From NCBI GenBank assembly GCA_017347485.1, contig AP021857.1, forward strand, positions 310,001 to 374,000: DNA of 64,000 nt, in the 5' to 3' direction. Made by a program: the position numbers and the translations under genes. Shown here one piece after another: positions 19,520 to 27,104 of this stretch; within the stretch, counting starts at the first letter, position 1, and the number at the start of each line of letters is the position of its first letter. This stretch comes from Candidatus Desulfobacillus denitrificans (GTDB taxonomy: Bacteria; Pseudomonadota; Gammaproteobacteria; Burkholderiales; Rhodocyclaceae). The notes beneath the pieces were generated by a model. The model was not told the DNA's origin. It worked only from the letters and a program-made list of their open reading frames with translations, and searched no databases.

Positions 19520-20121
19520 CGTTCATCGTCGGCCTCACCGGCGGCATCGGCAGCGGCAAGAGCGCGGCGGCTTCCTGCTTCGAGGAATTGGGCGCCACCG
19601 TGGTCGACACCGATGCCATCGCGCATGAGCTGACCGCGCCCGGCGGCGGCGCCATCGAGCCGATCCGCTGCGCCTTCGGTGGCGAGGTCATCGACGCGCG
19701 CGGCGCGCTCGACCGAGCCGCCATGCGCCGCAAGGTGTTCGCCGACGCGCAGGCGAAGGCCCGCCTGGAGGCCATCCTGCATCCGATGATTCGCGCCGAG
19801 GCCGATCGCCGCAGCGCCGCCTCGCGCGCACCCTATGTCGTGCTGGTGGTGCCGCTGCTGGTGGAGTCCGGCGGCTATCGCAGTCGCGTGCAGCGCGTGG
19901 CGGTGGTGGATTGCCCCGAGGCGGTGCAGGTGGCGCGCGTCATGTCGCGCAGCGGTCTGTCCGCCGACGAGGCGCGCGCCATCATGGCCGCGCAGGTCGA
20001 CCGCGACGCACGCCTGGCCGTGGCCGACGACATCATCGACAACGGCGGCGAACTGGCCGCGCTGCGTCCGCAGGTCGAGACCCTGCATCGCCGCTACCTC
20101 GAAATGGCCGCAGTTTCATAG
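19516..20121 (+). CDS. coaE: Dephospho-CoA kinase
   Basis: Last step of coenzyme A synthesis: phosphorylates the 3'-hydroxyl of dephospho-CoA. 201 residues with the Walker A loop GGIGSGKS at residues 9-16, the conserved DTDAIAHEL and HPMIR. The ATG overlaps the upstream SPOR gene stop. coaE followed by zapD is a conserved pair in Beta- and Gammaproteobacteria. Confidence 0.96.
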   Translation: MTFIVGLTGGIGSGKSAAASCFEELGATVVDTDAIAHELTAPGGGAIEPIRCAFGGEVIDARGALDRAAMRRKVFADAQAKARLEAILHPMIRAEADRRSAASRAPYVVLVVPLLVESGGYRSRVQRVAVVDCPEAVQVARVMSRSGLSADEARAIMAAQVDRDARLAVADDIIDNGGELAALRPQVETLHRRYLEMAAVS

Positions 20122-20199
20122 GTTTCCGGGGGGTTCTTGTTGTACTTTGTCGGGGAATAGGTCAGAATTGGCCGAATTTATCCGACGGCACGGCGCTGC

Positions 20200-20955
20200 G
20201 TGATCACTTACGAATATCCTCTGAACGAGCGCATTCGCACCTTGCTGCGCCTGGAGGACCTGTTCGACAAGACCGGGCACTTCATCGGCGCCGACGGCGC
20301 GCAGGAGCACCATGTCGCCCTGGTGACGCTGTTCGAGATCCTCGACGTCGCCAGCCGCGCCGACCTGAAGTTCGACCTCGTGCAGGAACTCGAGCGCCAG
20401 CGCCAGATACTGCTGTCCTTCCGCAACAATCCCGACATTTCCGAGGCGGCGCTCTCCGGCGCGCTCTACGAGATCGAGCAGGCCAGCGCCGCGCTGCTCA
20501 ACATGCAGGGCAAGATCGGCCACTACCTGCGCGAGAACGACTGGCTGATGAGCATCAAGAGCCGCGCCTCGATTCCCGGCGGCGTCTGCGAATTCGACCT
20601 GCCGTCCTACCACTACTGGCTGCACCGCGAGCCGCAGGCGCGCAGCCGCGATCTCGCCGGCTGGCTCAACCCGATGCTGCCGATCCGCGACGGCCTGTCC
20701 ATCGTGCTGCGCCTGCTGCGCGCCTCCGGCCGCCAGGAAGAGCAGGTGGCCCAGCACGGCGCCTACCAGCTCATGCTCGGCGGGCGCACGGCGCAGATGG
20801 TGCGCCTGCGCGTGCGGCGCAGCGAACCCTACGTGCCCGAGATCAGCGCCAACAAGTACGCCCTCAACATCCGCTTCACTTCGCCCGGCACGGACGCCCG
20901 TCCGCGCCAGGCCGACAGCGACGTCGTCTTCGAGATGACGTTCTGCAATCTGTAG
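20200..20955 (+). CDS. zapD: Cell division protein ZapD
   Basis: A 251-residue cytosolic protein that cross-links FtsZ filaments. The N-terminus ITYEYPLNERIRTLLRLEDLF and the central SRASIPGGVCEFDLPSYHYWL are family hallmarks. The start is GTG at 20200, since no ATG fits and homologues begin at this point. In most relatives yacG follows directly; here about 1.7 kb carrying an Xre regulator and two lipoproteins separates them. Confidence 0.93.
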   Translation: MITYEYPLNERIRTLLRLEDLFDKTGHFIGADGAQEHHVALVTLFEILDVASRADLKFDLVQELERQRQILLSFRNNPDISEAALSGALYEIEQASAALLNMQGKIGHYLRENDWLMSIKSRASIPGGVCEFDLPSYHYWLHREPQARSRDLAGWLNPMLPIRDGLSIVLRLLRASGRQEEQVAQHGAYQLMLGGRTAQMVRLRVRRSEPYVPEISANKYALNIRFTSPGTDARPRQADSDVVFEMTFCNL

Positions 20956-21019
20956 GAACGTTCAGCGCTGACTGTAGACGGTGCGGCGCCATTGAAAGGA
21001 CCGCAAGGGAGCGAACGGT

Positions 21020-21268
21020 CTATCGACTTTTCGATTTGAGATTCTGTTCGACGAGCCCGATCATTTCTCCGGCCGATACGCCAAGAGCGGCGGCAAGGCT
21101 GAAAATCGTCGTCAGCGCGGGCCCCTTCTCGGCTCGCTCAAGCGCGCTGATGTGACTTCGCTCCGTGCCCGCCCGCTCGGCCAGTTGATCTTGGGTTAGT
21201 CCACGCTGCAAGCGCAGCTCCAGCAATACTTTTCCAAAGACCACCGCTGCTAATTTCTTGTCTCCCAT
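21020..21268 (-). CDS. Small Xre-family transcriptional regulator
   Basis: An 82-residue single-domain helix-turn-helix protein. The HTH covers about residues 12-66: LRLQRGLTQDQLAERAGTERSHIS, then IFSLAAALGVSAGEMI. Proteins of this size are often autoregulators or phage-like repressors. It is transcribed away from the lipoprotein pair at 21380-22575. Its start region carries three CTTGTC/GACAAG half-sites (21257-21305), suggesting self-regulation and perhaps control of the divergent lipoproteins. It lies in an apparent insert between zapD and yacG. Confidence 0.85.
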   Translation of the reverse strand: MGDKKLAAVVFGKVLLELRLQRGLTQDQLAERAGTERSHISALERAEKGPALTTIFSLAAALGVSAGEMIGLVEQNLKSKSR

Positions 21269-21305
21269 GCTGAAGACAAGAGTTGCCTATACCCCCCTCC
21301 TTGTC
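21257..21305. promoter_or_regulatory. Three CTTGTC/GACAAG half-sites at the xre start
   Basis: CTTGTC at 21257-21262, GACAAG at 21275-21280 and CTTGTC at 21300-21305 give two nested inverted pairs around the translation start of the Xre gene. The last half-site overlaps the candidate -35 of the divergent lipoprotein promoter. They are plausible operators for the Xre protein; binding is inferred. Confidence 0.5.
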
Positions 21306-21330
21306 TGCATACGGTTGTATGCGCTATTAT
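21301..21330 (+). promoter_or_regulatory. Candidate promoter of the lipoprotein pair with dyad in the spacer
   Basis: TTGTCT and TATTAT are separated by 18 bp. The spacer opens with GCATACGGTTGTATGC (21307-21322), a perfect 6-4-6 inverted repeat filling it almost completely. The region is AT-rich relative to flanks and lies 50 bp before the lipoprotein start. Confidence 0.5.
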
Positions 21331-21379
21331 TCTATGCAAATAGACGCTCAACCGACCTGACCGCACGAAGGGAGAGAGC

Positions 21380-22051
21380 ATGACCATAACTCCAGTTGTT
21401 GCAGCCCTTGCCTGTCTTTCGCTGTTGGCCGGTTGCGCCACGCCTTACAGCGAAGCGCCGCTGGCGACCAACTTCCCGACGACCAAGCAGTCAAAGTTGC
21501 AGGCTGCGTCGCACTGGAACGTGATCGCGGGCGATATCGCGCAGCAGATGTCAGCCGGCCTAAAGGAAAAGCGGCCGCTGTACGTGAATCTTTCCGCGGT
21601 CAGGACGACGTTCGACAGGGCGTTCGCCAATCAGTTGATTTCCGCCCTGGTTGCCGAGGGATTCCCGGTCCGGACATCGCCTGCCGGCGCCTTGAGCGTC
21701 GAGGTGGATACGCAAGCCGTCCGTTTTTCGGCGAACCGGCCGCAATACAGGTACGTGGGGGCGCCCACCGCGCTGATGACCGGTGTCTGGGCATTGCATT
21801 CGGCCGAGGCTACCGTGGGCGCGGTGTTGTATGCGGGCGTGGCGGCCGCCGATGCCTATGCCTGGTTCCAGTCCGAGTTTGCCACGGGCGATACGCCTCA
21901 GACCGAGATGATCGTGACCATCAGCGTCAGCGACGGCAATCAGTACCTGGCCCGGAGCACCAACATCTACTATGTCGCGGACAGCGATAGCCGGCTGTAT
22001 GAGCCGCCGCAGTCGGTTCAGACCAGGAACATCGGAGTGACCGGACAATGA
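21380..22051 (+). CDS. Lipoprotein of unknown function
   Basis: A 223-residue protein with a lipoprotein signal (lipobox LAGC, mature Cys near residue 19). The mature part has an alpha/beta segment (YVNLSAVRTTFDRAFANQLISALVAEG) followed by a glycine/alanine-rich hydrophobic stretch (GVWALHSAEATVGAVLYAGVAAADAY) that might insert in or lie on the membrane. I do not recognise the family. The following gene overlaps by 4 bp (ATGA), so the pair works together. GGGAGAG precedes the start. Confidence 0.75.
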   Translation: MTITPVVAALACLSLLAGCATPYSEAPLATNFPTTKQSKLQAASHWNVIAGDIAQQMSAGLKEKRPLYVNLSAVRTTFDRAFANQLISALVAEGFPVRTSPAGALSVEVDTQAVRFSANRPQYRYVGAPTALMTGVWALHSAEATVGAVLYAGVAAADAYAWFQSEFATGDTPQTEMIVTISVSDGNQYLARSTNIYYVADSDSRLYEPPQSVQTRNIGVTGQ

Positions 22052-22575
22052 GAAAGACCATCGTTCTCCTGTCCGCGGCCGTCCTGTCCGCGTGCGCCGG
22101 GCCAAGCTACCAGGCCGCTGAAACCAGCGAATTCACCCAGGCCAACTACGCGGCGGTCGACAAGCTGATCTCGGCTCCGGCGGTGCCGATCGAAAAGAAC
22201 ATCCCGCTGCTGGTGGCAACCATCGTCAATATCGACGCCCTCAACCAGTCTTCGCGCCTGGGGCGCCTCGTATCCGAGCAGATCGCGGCGCGGCTGACGC
22301 AGCGCGGCTACAACGTGGTCGAAATGAAGCTGCGGAGCAACGTCTATATCCGCGAAGGGACGGGAGAGCTACTGCTGTCCCGCGACGTGCGGGATCTGTC
22401 GAAGAGCCACAACGCGCAAGCGGTGGTGGTCGGGAACTATGCGGTTGCCTCCGGTTACGTGTATCTGACGCTGAAAGCCGTTGCGGTGACGGACAACCGG
22501 GTGGTCGCCGCCGTCAACTATCTGTTGCCGCTGACCGAGAACAACAAGGCATTGCTGGCGCAGCAGCGGGAATGA
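22048..22575 (+). CDS. FlgO-like lipoprotein
   Basis: A 175-residue protein with a lipoprotein signal (lipobox LSAC). The mature part resembles the FlgO domain: ILVATIVNIDALNQSSRLGRL-like strand and helix, EQIAARLTQRGYNVVEM, then DLSKSHNAQAVVVGNYAVA. FlgO proteins are outer-membrane lipoproteins tied to flagella in Vibrio, but FlgO-like domains also occur elsewhere. No flagellar gene is in the window, so the role is open. It is translationally coupled to the preceding lipoprotein. Confidence 0.72.
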   Translation: MRKTIVLLSAAVLSACAGPSYQAAETSEFTQANYAAVDKLISAPAVPIEKNIPLLVATIVNIDALNQSSRLGRLVSEQIAARLTQRGYNVVEMKLRSNVYIREGTGELLLSRDVRDLSKSHNAQAVVVGNYAVASGYVYLTLKAVAVTDNRVVAAVNYLLPLTENNKALLAQQRE

Positions 22576-22689
22576 CTGCTCGTGCTGCGACTGCGGTGCC
22601 GGCAGTGGGCGGATTGAAAGCAGGTTGCTGTCGATGCTGGCGTAGAATGCGGCTTTGTCGTTTCGCAACCCGAACGCCAAGCGCCAATC

Positions 22690-22875
22690 GTGACGCAACC
22701 CGCCGCTCCGCGCGTCGTCAACTGCCCCACCTGCGGGAAGCCGGTGTCGTGGTCGGCCGAGAGCGCCTTCCGCCCCTTCTGTTCCGAGCGCTGCCGCAAC
22801 ATCGACCTGGGCGCCTGGGCGGCGGAGGAGTATCGCGTGCCGGAAAACGAAAAACAGTCTTCCAACGAGCAGTAG
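22690..22875 (+). CDS. yacG: DNA gyrase inhibitor YacG
   Basis: A 61-residue zinc protein that binds GyrB and blocks DNA binding in E. coli. The four zinc ligands are visible: CPTCGK at residues 12-17, then [11 protein letters not shown]. The start is GTG at 22690, which places the first cysteine at the usual distance. In relatives it directly follows coaE–zapD; here it is displaced by the lipoprotein insert, and followed by a toxin–antitoxin pair on the other strand. Confidence 0.93.
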   Translation: MTQPAAPRVVNCPTCGKPVSWSAESAFRPFCSERCRNIDLGAWAAEEYRVPENEKQSSNEQ

Positions 22876-22909
22876 CTCCGATCCCGCACCGCACGGATGG
22901 CGGCGATGC

Positions 22910-23371
22910 CTACGGCCTGATCAAACGCAAGTCGGTGACGAAGTCTTGCGGCTTGCCGACTCCGATCCTGGCGAACGAAGGATGCAGCGGGTTGAGCAGG
23001 TAGTTGGTTTCAGAAGGGATGACCGCGCTCGGCACGGCCAACACCGCGCTCGACCGGCGCTCGGCCCAAGCGGTGCCGAGGGCCTGCAGCCGTTCTCTTG
23101 CGGCCATGCTGCGCCAGTCGTCCGGAAGCTGCCCAGGCGCAATCCGTTCGATCTTCACCCCCTTCGGCAGGGTGGCCGCCAGCATGACGTAGCGGGCACG
23201 CAGCGGCTCGTCCTGCACCAGCATCTCCAGCATCGCCAGCGATTGGCTGCCCGAGGTGTATACCATCGGCACGCCCTTGTGGTTCCAGCGGCCGCCGTAG
23301 ATCCGGGCGCCCTCGCCGGAGAATGCGGAGTCGGCGAAGCGGGCCGTCACCAGCCGCCAGGCCGTGAGCAT
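22910..23371 (-). CDS. RES-domain toxin
   Basis: A 153-residue RES-family protein. The N-terminal block GEGARIYGGRWNHKG carries the conserved Arg and the NAD-site region, YTSGSQSLAMLEML the conserved Glu, and a late PSETNYLLNP the Ser region. Characterised RES toxins degrade NAD+ or ADP-ribosylate a metabolic enzyme. The gene starts inside the antitoxin stop (TGATG overlap), so expression is coupled to the upstream Xre/MbcA-type antitoxin. The pair lies between yacG and the Nudix/ThiE gene, facing the same way as the latter. Confidence 0.9.
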   Translation of the reverse strand: MLTAWRLVTARFADSAFSGEGARIYGGRWNHKGVPMVYTSGSQSLAMLEMLVQDEPLRARYVMLAATLPKGVKIERIAPGQLPDDWRSMAARERLQALGTAWAERRSSAVLAVPSAVIPSETNYLLNPLHPSFARIGVGKPQDFVTDLRLIRP

Positions 23372-23823
23372 CAGGCGAACACGCCGTGCTCGATGCGGCC
23401 GAGGGTGTCCAGCACGCTTTCCGCGCCGATGTCGGTGTCCATCAGCGTCAGCGGCACTGCGCCGGAGAGGGCGGCATTCGGGGACTTCAGCCAGTCGAGC
23501 GCCGTGTCCAGATCGCCGAAGACTTCCTTCGCTCGTTCGACCACGCGGGCCAGGCGCACCAGCTTGGCGGATTCCTCGCTGTTGAGCGTGCCTTCCTTCT
23601 TGCGCCGGGCCAGTGTGCGCTCGGGAATGCCCACAGCGGCGGCCAGCTCCGTCTGGGTGACACGCAAGGTGCGGGTCAGGGCATCGATGGCCGCCGAGGA
23701 AATGCCCCGGCGGATGATCGACACCCAGTCCAGTGCCGTGCGGGGCTTGACATGCAGGACGTTCCTGCCGCCGAGTAGGGATTCGACCGAGAGCGTGTCC
23801 GCCGCAATTGCAGCTGAGGCCAT
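23371..23823 (-). CDS. Xre/MbcA/ParS-type antitoxin of the RES pair
   Basis: A 150-residue protein with a central helix-turn-helix (TLRVTQTELAAAVGIPERTLARRKKEG) and a C-terminal toxin-binding ParS/DUF2384 domain (VERAKEVFGDLDTALDWLKSPNAALSGAVPLTLMDTDIG). It neutralises the RES toxin and represses the operon in studied cases. The ATG at 23823 is preceded by GGAGTG at good spacing and was preferred to an ATG 24 bp further upstream. Two inverted repeats with TGGC half-sites lie just upstream. Confidence 0.9.
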   Translation of the reverse strand: MASAAIAADTLSVESLLGGRNVLHVKPRTALDWVSIIRRGISSAAIDALTRTLRVTQTELAAAVGIPERTLARRKKEGTLNSEESAKLVRLARVVERAKEVFGDLDTALDWLKSPNAALSGAVPLTLMDTDIGAESVLDTLGRIEHGVFA

Positions 23824-23841
23824 GATTCCACTCCGTTGTTG

Positions 23842-23885
23842 TGCCATGTGGCATTCATTGTAGTCAATTATGGCGTAAATCGCCA
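23842..23885. promoter_or_regulatory. Inverted repeats upstream of the Xre–RES operon
   Basis: TGCCATGTGGCA (23842-23853) and TGGCGTAAATCGCCA (23871-23885) are perfect inverted repeats sharing the TGGC half-site, 18-60 bp before the antitoxin start and in a locally AT-rich stretch. They are likely operators for the antitoxin; binding is inferred. Confidence 0.55.
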
Positions 23886-23915
23886 CATTGGCTGCGGGAT
23901 GGAGTGAATGCCTCG

Positions 23916-24848
23916 CTACGCCCACGCCGCGCGGATGGCGGCGATGCCGTGCGCGCCGGCCCGCTGCGCCGGCGCCAGGTCTTCCCGGCGCAGGCCGCCG
24001 AGGGCATACACCGGCAGGGAAATGTTCTCCAGCAGCTGCGCCGTGCGCGCCCAGCCGAGGCCGGCCACGCCGGGGTGGCTGAGCGTCTCCTTCACCGGCC
24101 CCAGCACGGCGAAATCGAGTTCCAGCGCGGCGGCGCGCGCCAGTTCCGGCGCGTTGTGGCAGGAGGCCGCCACCAGCGGCAGGTCGGGCCGCTCGGCCAA
24201 TTGCATCAGCTGGGCGCAGGGCAGGTGTACGCCGTCGGCGCCGACGTGCCGCGCCAGCGCGATGTCGCCGTTCACCAGCACGCGCGCGCCGAGCGCGTGC
24301 GCCAGCCGCGTCGCCGCGCGGGCGAAGGCCTCGCGCTTTTCCACGGACAGCTGCGGCTCGCGCACCTGCAGCAGGCGCAGGCCGCCGGCCAGCGCGCGCT
24401 CCAGCTTTTCCAGCTGCGGCCCGACACCGATCTCGCCGGCGTGGGTGATGGCGTAGAAGTCGGGAAAAGTCAGTCCGCGCAGCACGGCGATGTTGGCCGG
24501 CAGCATCGGCGCGACGTCGACCCTGCCGGCGTGCTGCCAGGCCAGCGCGTCGTGATGGATGTCGCGGATCTCGCCGCGCCAGCCGCCGACGCGAAAGAAA
24601 TGCAGGCGGACGTGGGCGTGCGGATAGACGAACTCGCGGGTGATCCACGGCGTGCAGCGCTCGGCCTCGATGCCGAGCTCCTCGTGCAGCTCGCGCACCA
24701 GCGCCTGCGCGGCGGTCTCGCCCGGCTCGATCTTGCCGCCGGGGAATTCCCAGTAGCCGGCGTAGGGCTTGCCCGCGGGGCGACGGCCAAGCAGGAAGCT
24801 GCCGTCGGGTTTCAGGATGACGGCAGCGGCGGCCTCGACGATTGTCAT
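23916..24848 (-). CDS. Nudix hydrolase fused to a thiamine-phosphate-synthase-like domain
   Basis: A 310-residue two-domain protein. Residues ~5-130 are a MutT-like Nudix domain with the full Nudix box GGKIEPGETAAQALVRELHEELGIE, split here by its G, E and REL-EE-G residues; MutT cleans 8-oxo-dGTP. Residues ~135-310 are ThiE/TenI-like, with LLQVREPQLS, GADGVHLP and VLGPVKETLSHPG. Whether the second domain makes thiamine phosphate is uncertain. The linker RGLTFPDFY is encoded across repeat copy d. The gene belongs to the yacG–MutT–ATPase neighbourhood. Confidence 0.88.
   Translation of the reverse strand: MTIVEAAAAVILKPDGSFLLGRRPAGKPYAGYWEFPGGKIEPGETAAQALVRELHEELGIEAERCTPWITREFVYPHAHVRLHFFRVGGWRGEIRDIHHDALAWQHAGRVDVAPMLPANIAVLRGLTFPDFYAITHAGEIGVGPQLEKLERALAGGLRLLQVREPQLSVEKREAFARAATRLAHALGARVLVNGDIALARHVGADGVHLPCAQLMQLAERPDLPLVAASCHNAPELARAAALELDFAVLGPVKETLSHPGVAGLGWARTAQLLENISLPVYALGGLRREDLAPAQRAGAHGIAAIRAAWA
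24465..24489 (+). repeat. 25-bp dispersed repeat, copy d (antisense in Nudix/ThiE gene)
   Basis: Identical over 25 bases to copy c in coaX. It lies antisense to the minus-strand Nudix/ThiE gene, at the junction of its two domains. Confidence 0.85.
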
Positions 24849-24960
24849 GAAGCCTTCCCCCCGCCCCCCTTCCCGCGGAAGGGGGTGACGGTGGTTCGCG
24901 AGCTGTGCTCGCTCCACCGGGTTGGCTGCGCCGTCCTTGGGACGGCCCGGCGGACGGCGC

Positions 24961-25833
24961 TCACTTCTTGCCGCCGTGCTGCCCGGCGTAGTCGCGCGCG
25001 AACTGCCAGGCGACGCGGCCGCTGCGCGAGCCGCGCAGCAGCGCCCACTGCAGCGCTTCCTCGCGCGCCGCGGCGACGGCCGCCTGCGGCACGCCGTACT
25101 CGCGCAGCCAGTGCGCGGCGATGGCGAGGTACTCGTCCTGGTCGAAGGGGTAGAAGGACAGCCACAGGCCGAAGCGCTCGGAGAGCGAGACCTTCTCCTC
25201 GGTGGTCTCGCCGGGATGGATCTCGCCGTCGACGTGCTTCGTCTCCAGGTTCTCGTCCATGAATTCGGGCATCAGGTGGCGGCGGTTCGAGGTGGCGTAG
25301 AGCAGCACGTTGTCCGGCGTGCTCGCCACCGAGCCGTCGAGGATGCTCTTCAGCGCCTTGTAGCCGGGCTCGCTCGCCTCGAAGGAGAGGTCGTCGCAGA
25401 ACAGGATGAAGCGCTCGCCGCGCCCGGCGAGCAGATCCACGAGGTCGGGCAGGTCGATGAGGTCGTGCTTGTCCACCTCGATCAGGCGCAGGCCCTTCGC
25501 CGCGTACTGGTTGAGCAGCGCCTTCACCAGCGAGCTCTTGCCGGTGCCGCGCGCGCCGGTGAGCAGCACGTTGTTGGCGCTCTTCCCTTCCACGAACTGG
25601 CGCGTGTTCTGCTCGATGCGCCGCTTCTGCTCGTCGACGTTGCGCAGGTCTTTCAGGCGGATGCGGTGCGGCCGGGCCACCGGTTCGAGGTGGCCGCGGC
25701 CGCCGCCGCGCTTGCGCCAGCGGAAGGCGGTCGAGGCCTTCCAGTCGGGCGCGGCGGCGGGCGGCGGCAGCAGGGTTTCGATGCGCTCGAGCAGCGCCTC
25801 GGCGCGGGCGATCAGGCGGGCAAGGTCGTTCAT
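24961..25833 (-). CDS. DUF815-type AAA+ ATPase
   Basis: A 290-residue ATPase. The Walker A motif is GARGTGKSS, Walker B RFILFCDDLSFE, and an arginine/sensor region TSNRRHLMPEFM follows; GEIHPGETTEEKVSLSERFG is characteristic of the DUF815 family. The function of this family is not established. The ATG at 25833 opens MNDLARLIARAEALLERIETLL, a leucine-rich helix before the ATPase core. In relatives it neighbours yacG and mutT, as here. It is divergent from mltA with only 43 bp between the starts. Confidence 0.88.
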   Translation of the reverse strand: MNDLARLIARAEALLERIETLLPPPAAAPDWKASTAFRWRKRGGGRGHLEPVARPHRIRLKDLRNVDEQKRRIEQNTRQFVEGKSANNVLLTGARGTGKSSLVKALLNQYAAKGLRLIEVDKHDLIDLPDLVDLLAGRGERFILFCDDLSFEASEPGYKALKSILDGSVASTPDNVLLYATSNRRHLMPEFMDENLETKHVDGEIHPGETTEEKVSLSERFGLWLSFYPFDQDEYLAIAAHWLREYGVPQAAVAAAREEALQWALLRGSRSGRVAWQFARDYAGQHGGKK

Positions 25834-25876
25834 TTCGATTGCTATACTTGCGGAAACTCCGACTTTAGCGAAATTC

Positions 25877-27085
25877 ATGTCACCGCGCCAACTCGCGCCC
25901 GTGCTGGGCGTCCTGCTTGTACTTGCCGGCTGTGCCCAACTGCCGACTGCCCCGACGATAACCGAAGCGCAGTGCGCCTGTCCTGTCTGCCCGGTGTGCC
26001 CGGCAGTCGCACCGCCAAAGCCTCCGGCGAAGCCGCTGCAGGAAGCGCGCTGGGAAGACGTCAAGGGCTGGGGTGCCGACAACCTCGCCGAGGCGCATGG
26101 CGCCCTCCTCGAATCCTGCGGTGCATTGGCGAAGCAGCCGGCCTGGCGCGAGGCGTGCGAGGCGGCGCGCGCGCTGCCGGCGGAGAACGCCGCCCTGCGC
26201 GCCTTTTTCGAAACGCGCTTCCGCCCCTGGCGCGTGGTGAATCCGGACGAATCCACCGAAGGCCTCGTCACCGGCTACTACGAGCCGCTACTGCGCGGCA
26301 GCCGCGAGCGGAGCAAATCCTTTTCCCATGCCATCTACGGCGTGCCGGACGACCTGCTGGTGGTGGACCTCGGCGAACTGTATCCCGAGCTGAAGAACTT
26401 CCGCCTGCGCGGCCGCCTCGACGGGCGCCGCGTGGTGCCCTACTGGCCGCGCGCCGAACTCACGCCGCAGTCGGCCGCACTCGCCGGCAAGGCCCTGCTG
26501 TGGGTGGCCGATCCGATCGAGCTGTTCTTCCTGCAGGTGCAGGGCTCCGGCCGTGTCGAGCTGCCCGACGGCCGCCGCGTGCGCGTCGGCTACGCCGACC
26601 AGAACGGCCATCCCTATCAATCCATCGGCCGCTGGCTGGTGGACAAGGGCGAGCTGAAGCTGGAAGACGCCTCGATGCAGGGCATCCAGGCCTGGGCGCG
26701 GGCGAATCCGAAGCGATTGAACGAACTGCTCAACGTCAACCCGAGCTTCGTCTTCTTCCGCGAGCTGCCGGACAACGGCGGCGGGCCGCCCGGCGCGCTC
26801 GGCGTGCCGCTGACGCCGGGCCGCAGCATCGCCGTCGACCCGCGTACCGTTCCGCTCGGCGCGCCGGTGTTTCTCGCCACCACGCAGCCGGCGAGCGGTC
26901 AGCCCATGCAACGCCTGGTCCTGGCGCAGGACACCGGTGGCGCCATCAAGGGCGCGGTGCGCGCGGATTTCTTCTGGGGCTTCGGCGCCGAGGCCGGTGC
27001 TCAGGCGGGGCGCATGCGCCAGAAGGGCGAGATGTGGGTGCTGCTGCCCAGTGCCCTCGTTCCGGAGAATTCCCGCAAGCAATGA
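25877..27085 (+). CDS. mltA: Membrane-bound lytic murein transglycosylase A
   Basis: A 402-residue outer-membrane lipoprotein (lipobox LAGC near residue 19) that cleaves peptidoglycan to 1,6-anhydromuramyl products. Family blocks are TGYYEPLLRGS, VADPIELFFLQVQGSGR, VGYADQNGHPYQSIGR and, near the end, the catalytic-Asp region LAQDTGGAIKG with RADFFWGFG. A cysteine/proline-rich stretch (ACPVCPVCPA) directly after the lipid anchor is unusual. The gene is convergent with the DHH gene, 19 bp apart. Confidence 0.95.
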   Translation: MSPRQLAPVLGVLLVLAGCAQLPTAPTITEAQCACPVCPVCPAVAPPKPPAKPLQEARWEDVKGWGADNLAEAHGALLESCGALAKQPAWREACEAARALPAENAALRAFFETRFRPWRVVNPDESTEGLVTGYYEPLLRGSRERSKSFSHAIYGVPDDLLVVDLGELYPELKNFRLRGRLDGRRVVPYWPRAELTPQSAALAGKALLWVADPIELFFLQVQGSGRVELPDGRRVRVGYADQNGHPYQSIGRWLVDKGELKLEDASMQGIQAWARANPKRLNELLNVNPSFVFFRELPDNGGGPPGALGVPLTPGRSIAVDPRTVPLGAPVFLATTQPASGQPMQRLVLAQDTGGAIKGAVRADFFWGFGAEAGAQAGRMRQKGEMWVLLPSALVPENSRKQ

Positions 27086-27104
27086 GCCGGGCCGTGCCGC
27101 GGCG

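Noticed and set aside
24849..24960. A GC-rich gap with possible hairpins between the Nudix/ThiE gene and the DUF815 gene
   Set aside because: Several short complementary stretches are present (CTTCCGCGGGAAGG-like), but none has a T-run or a regular operator form; no feature could be assigned.
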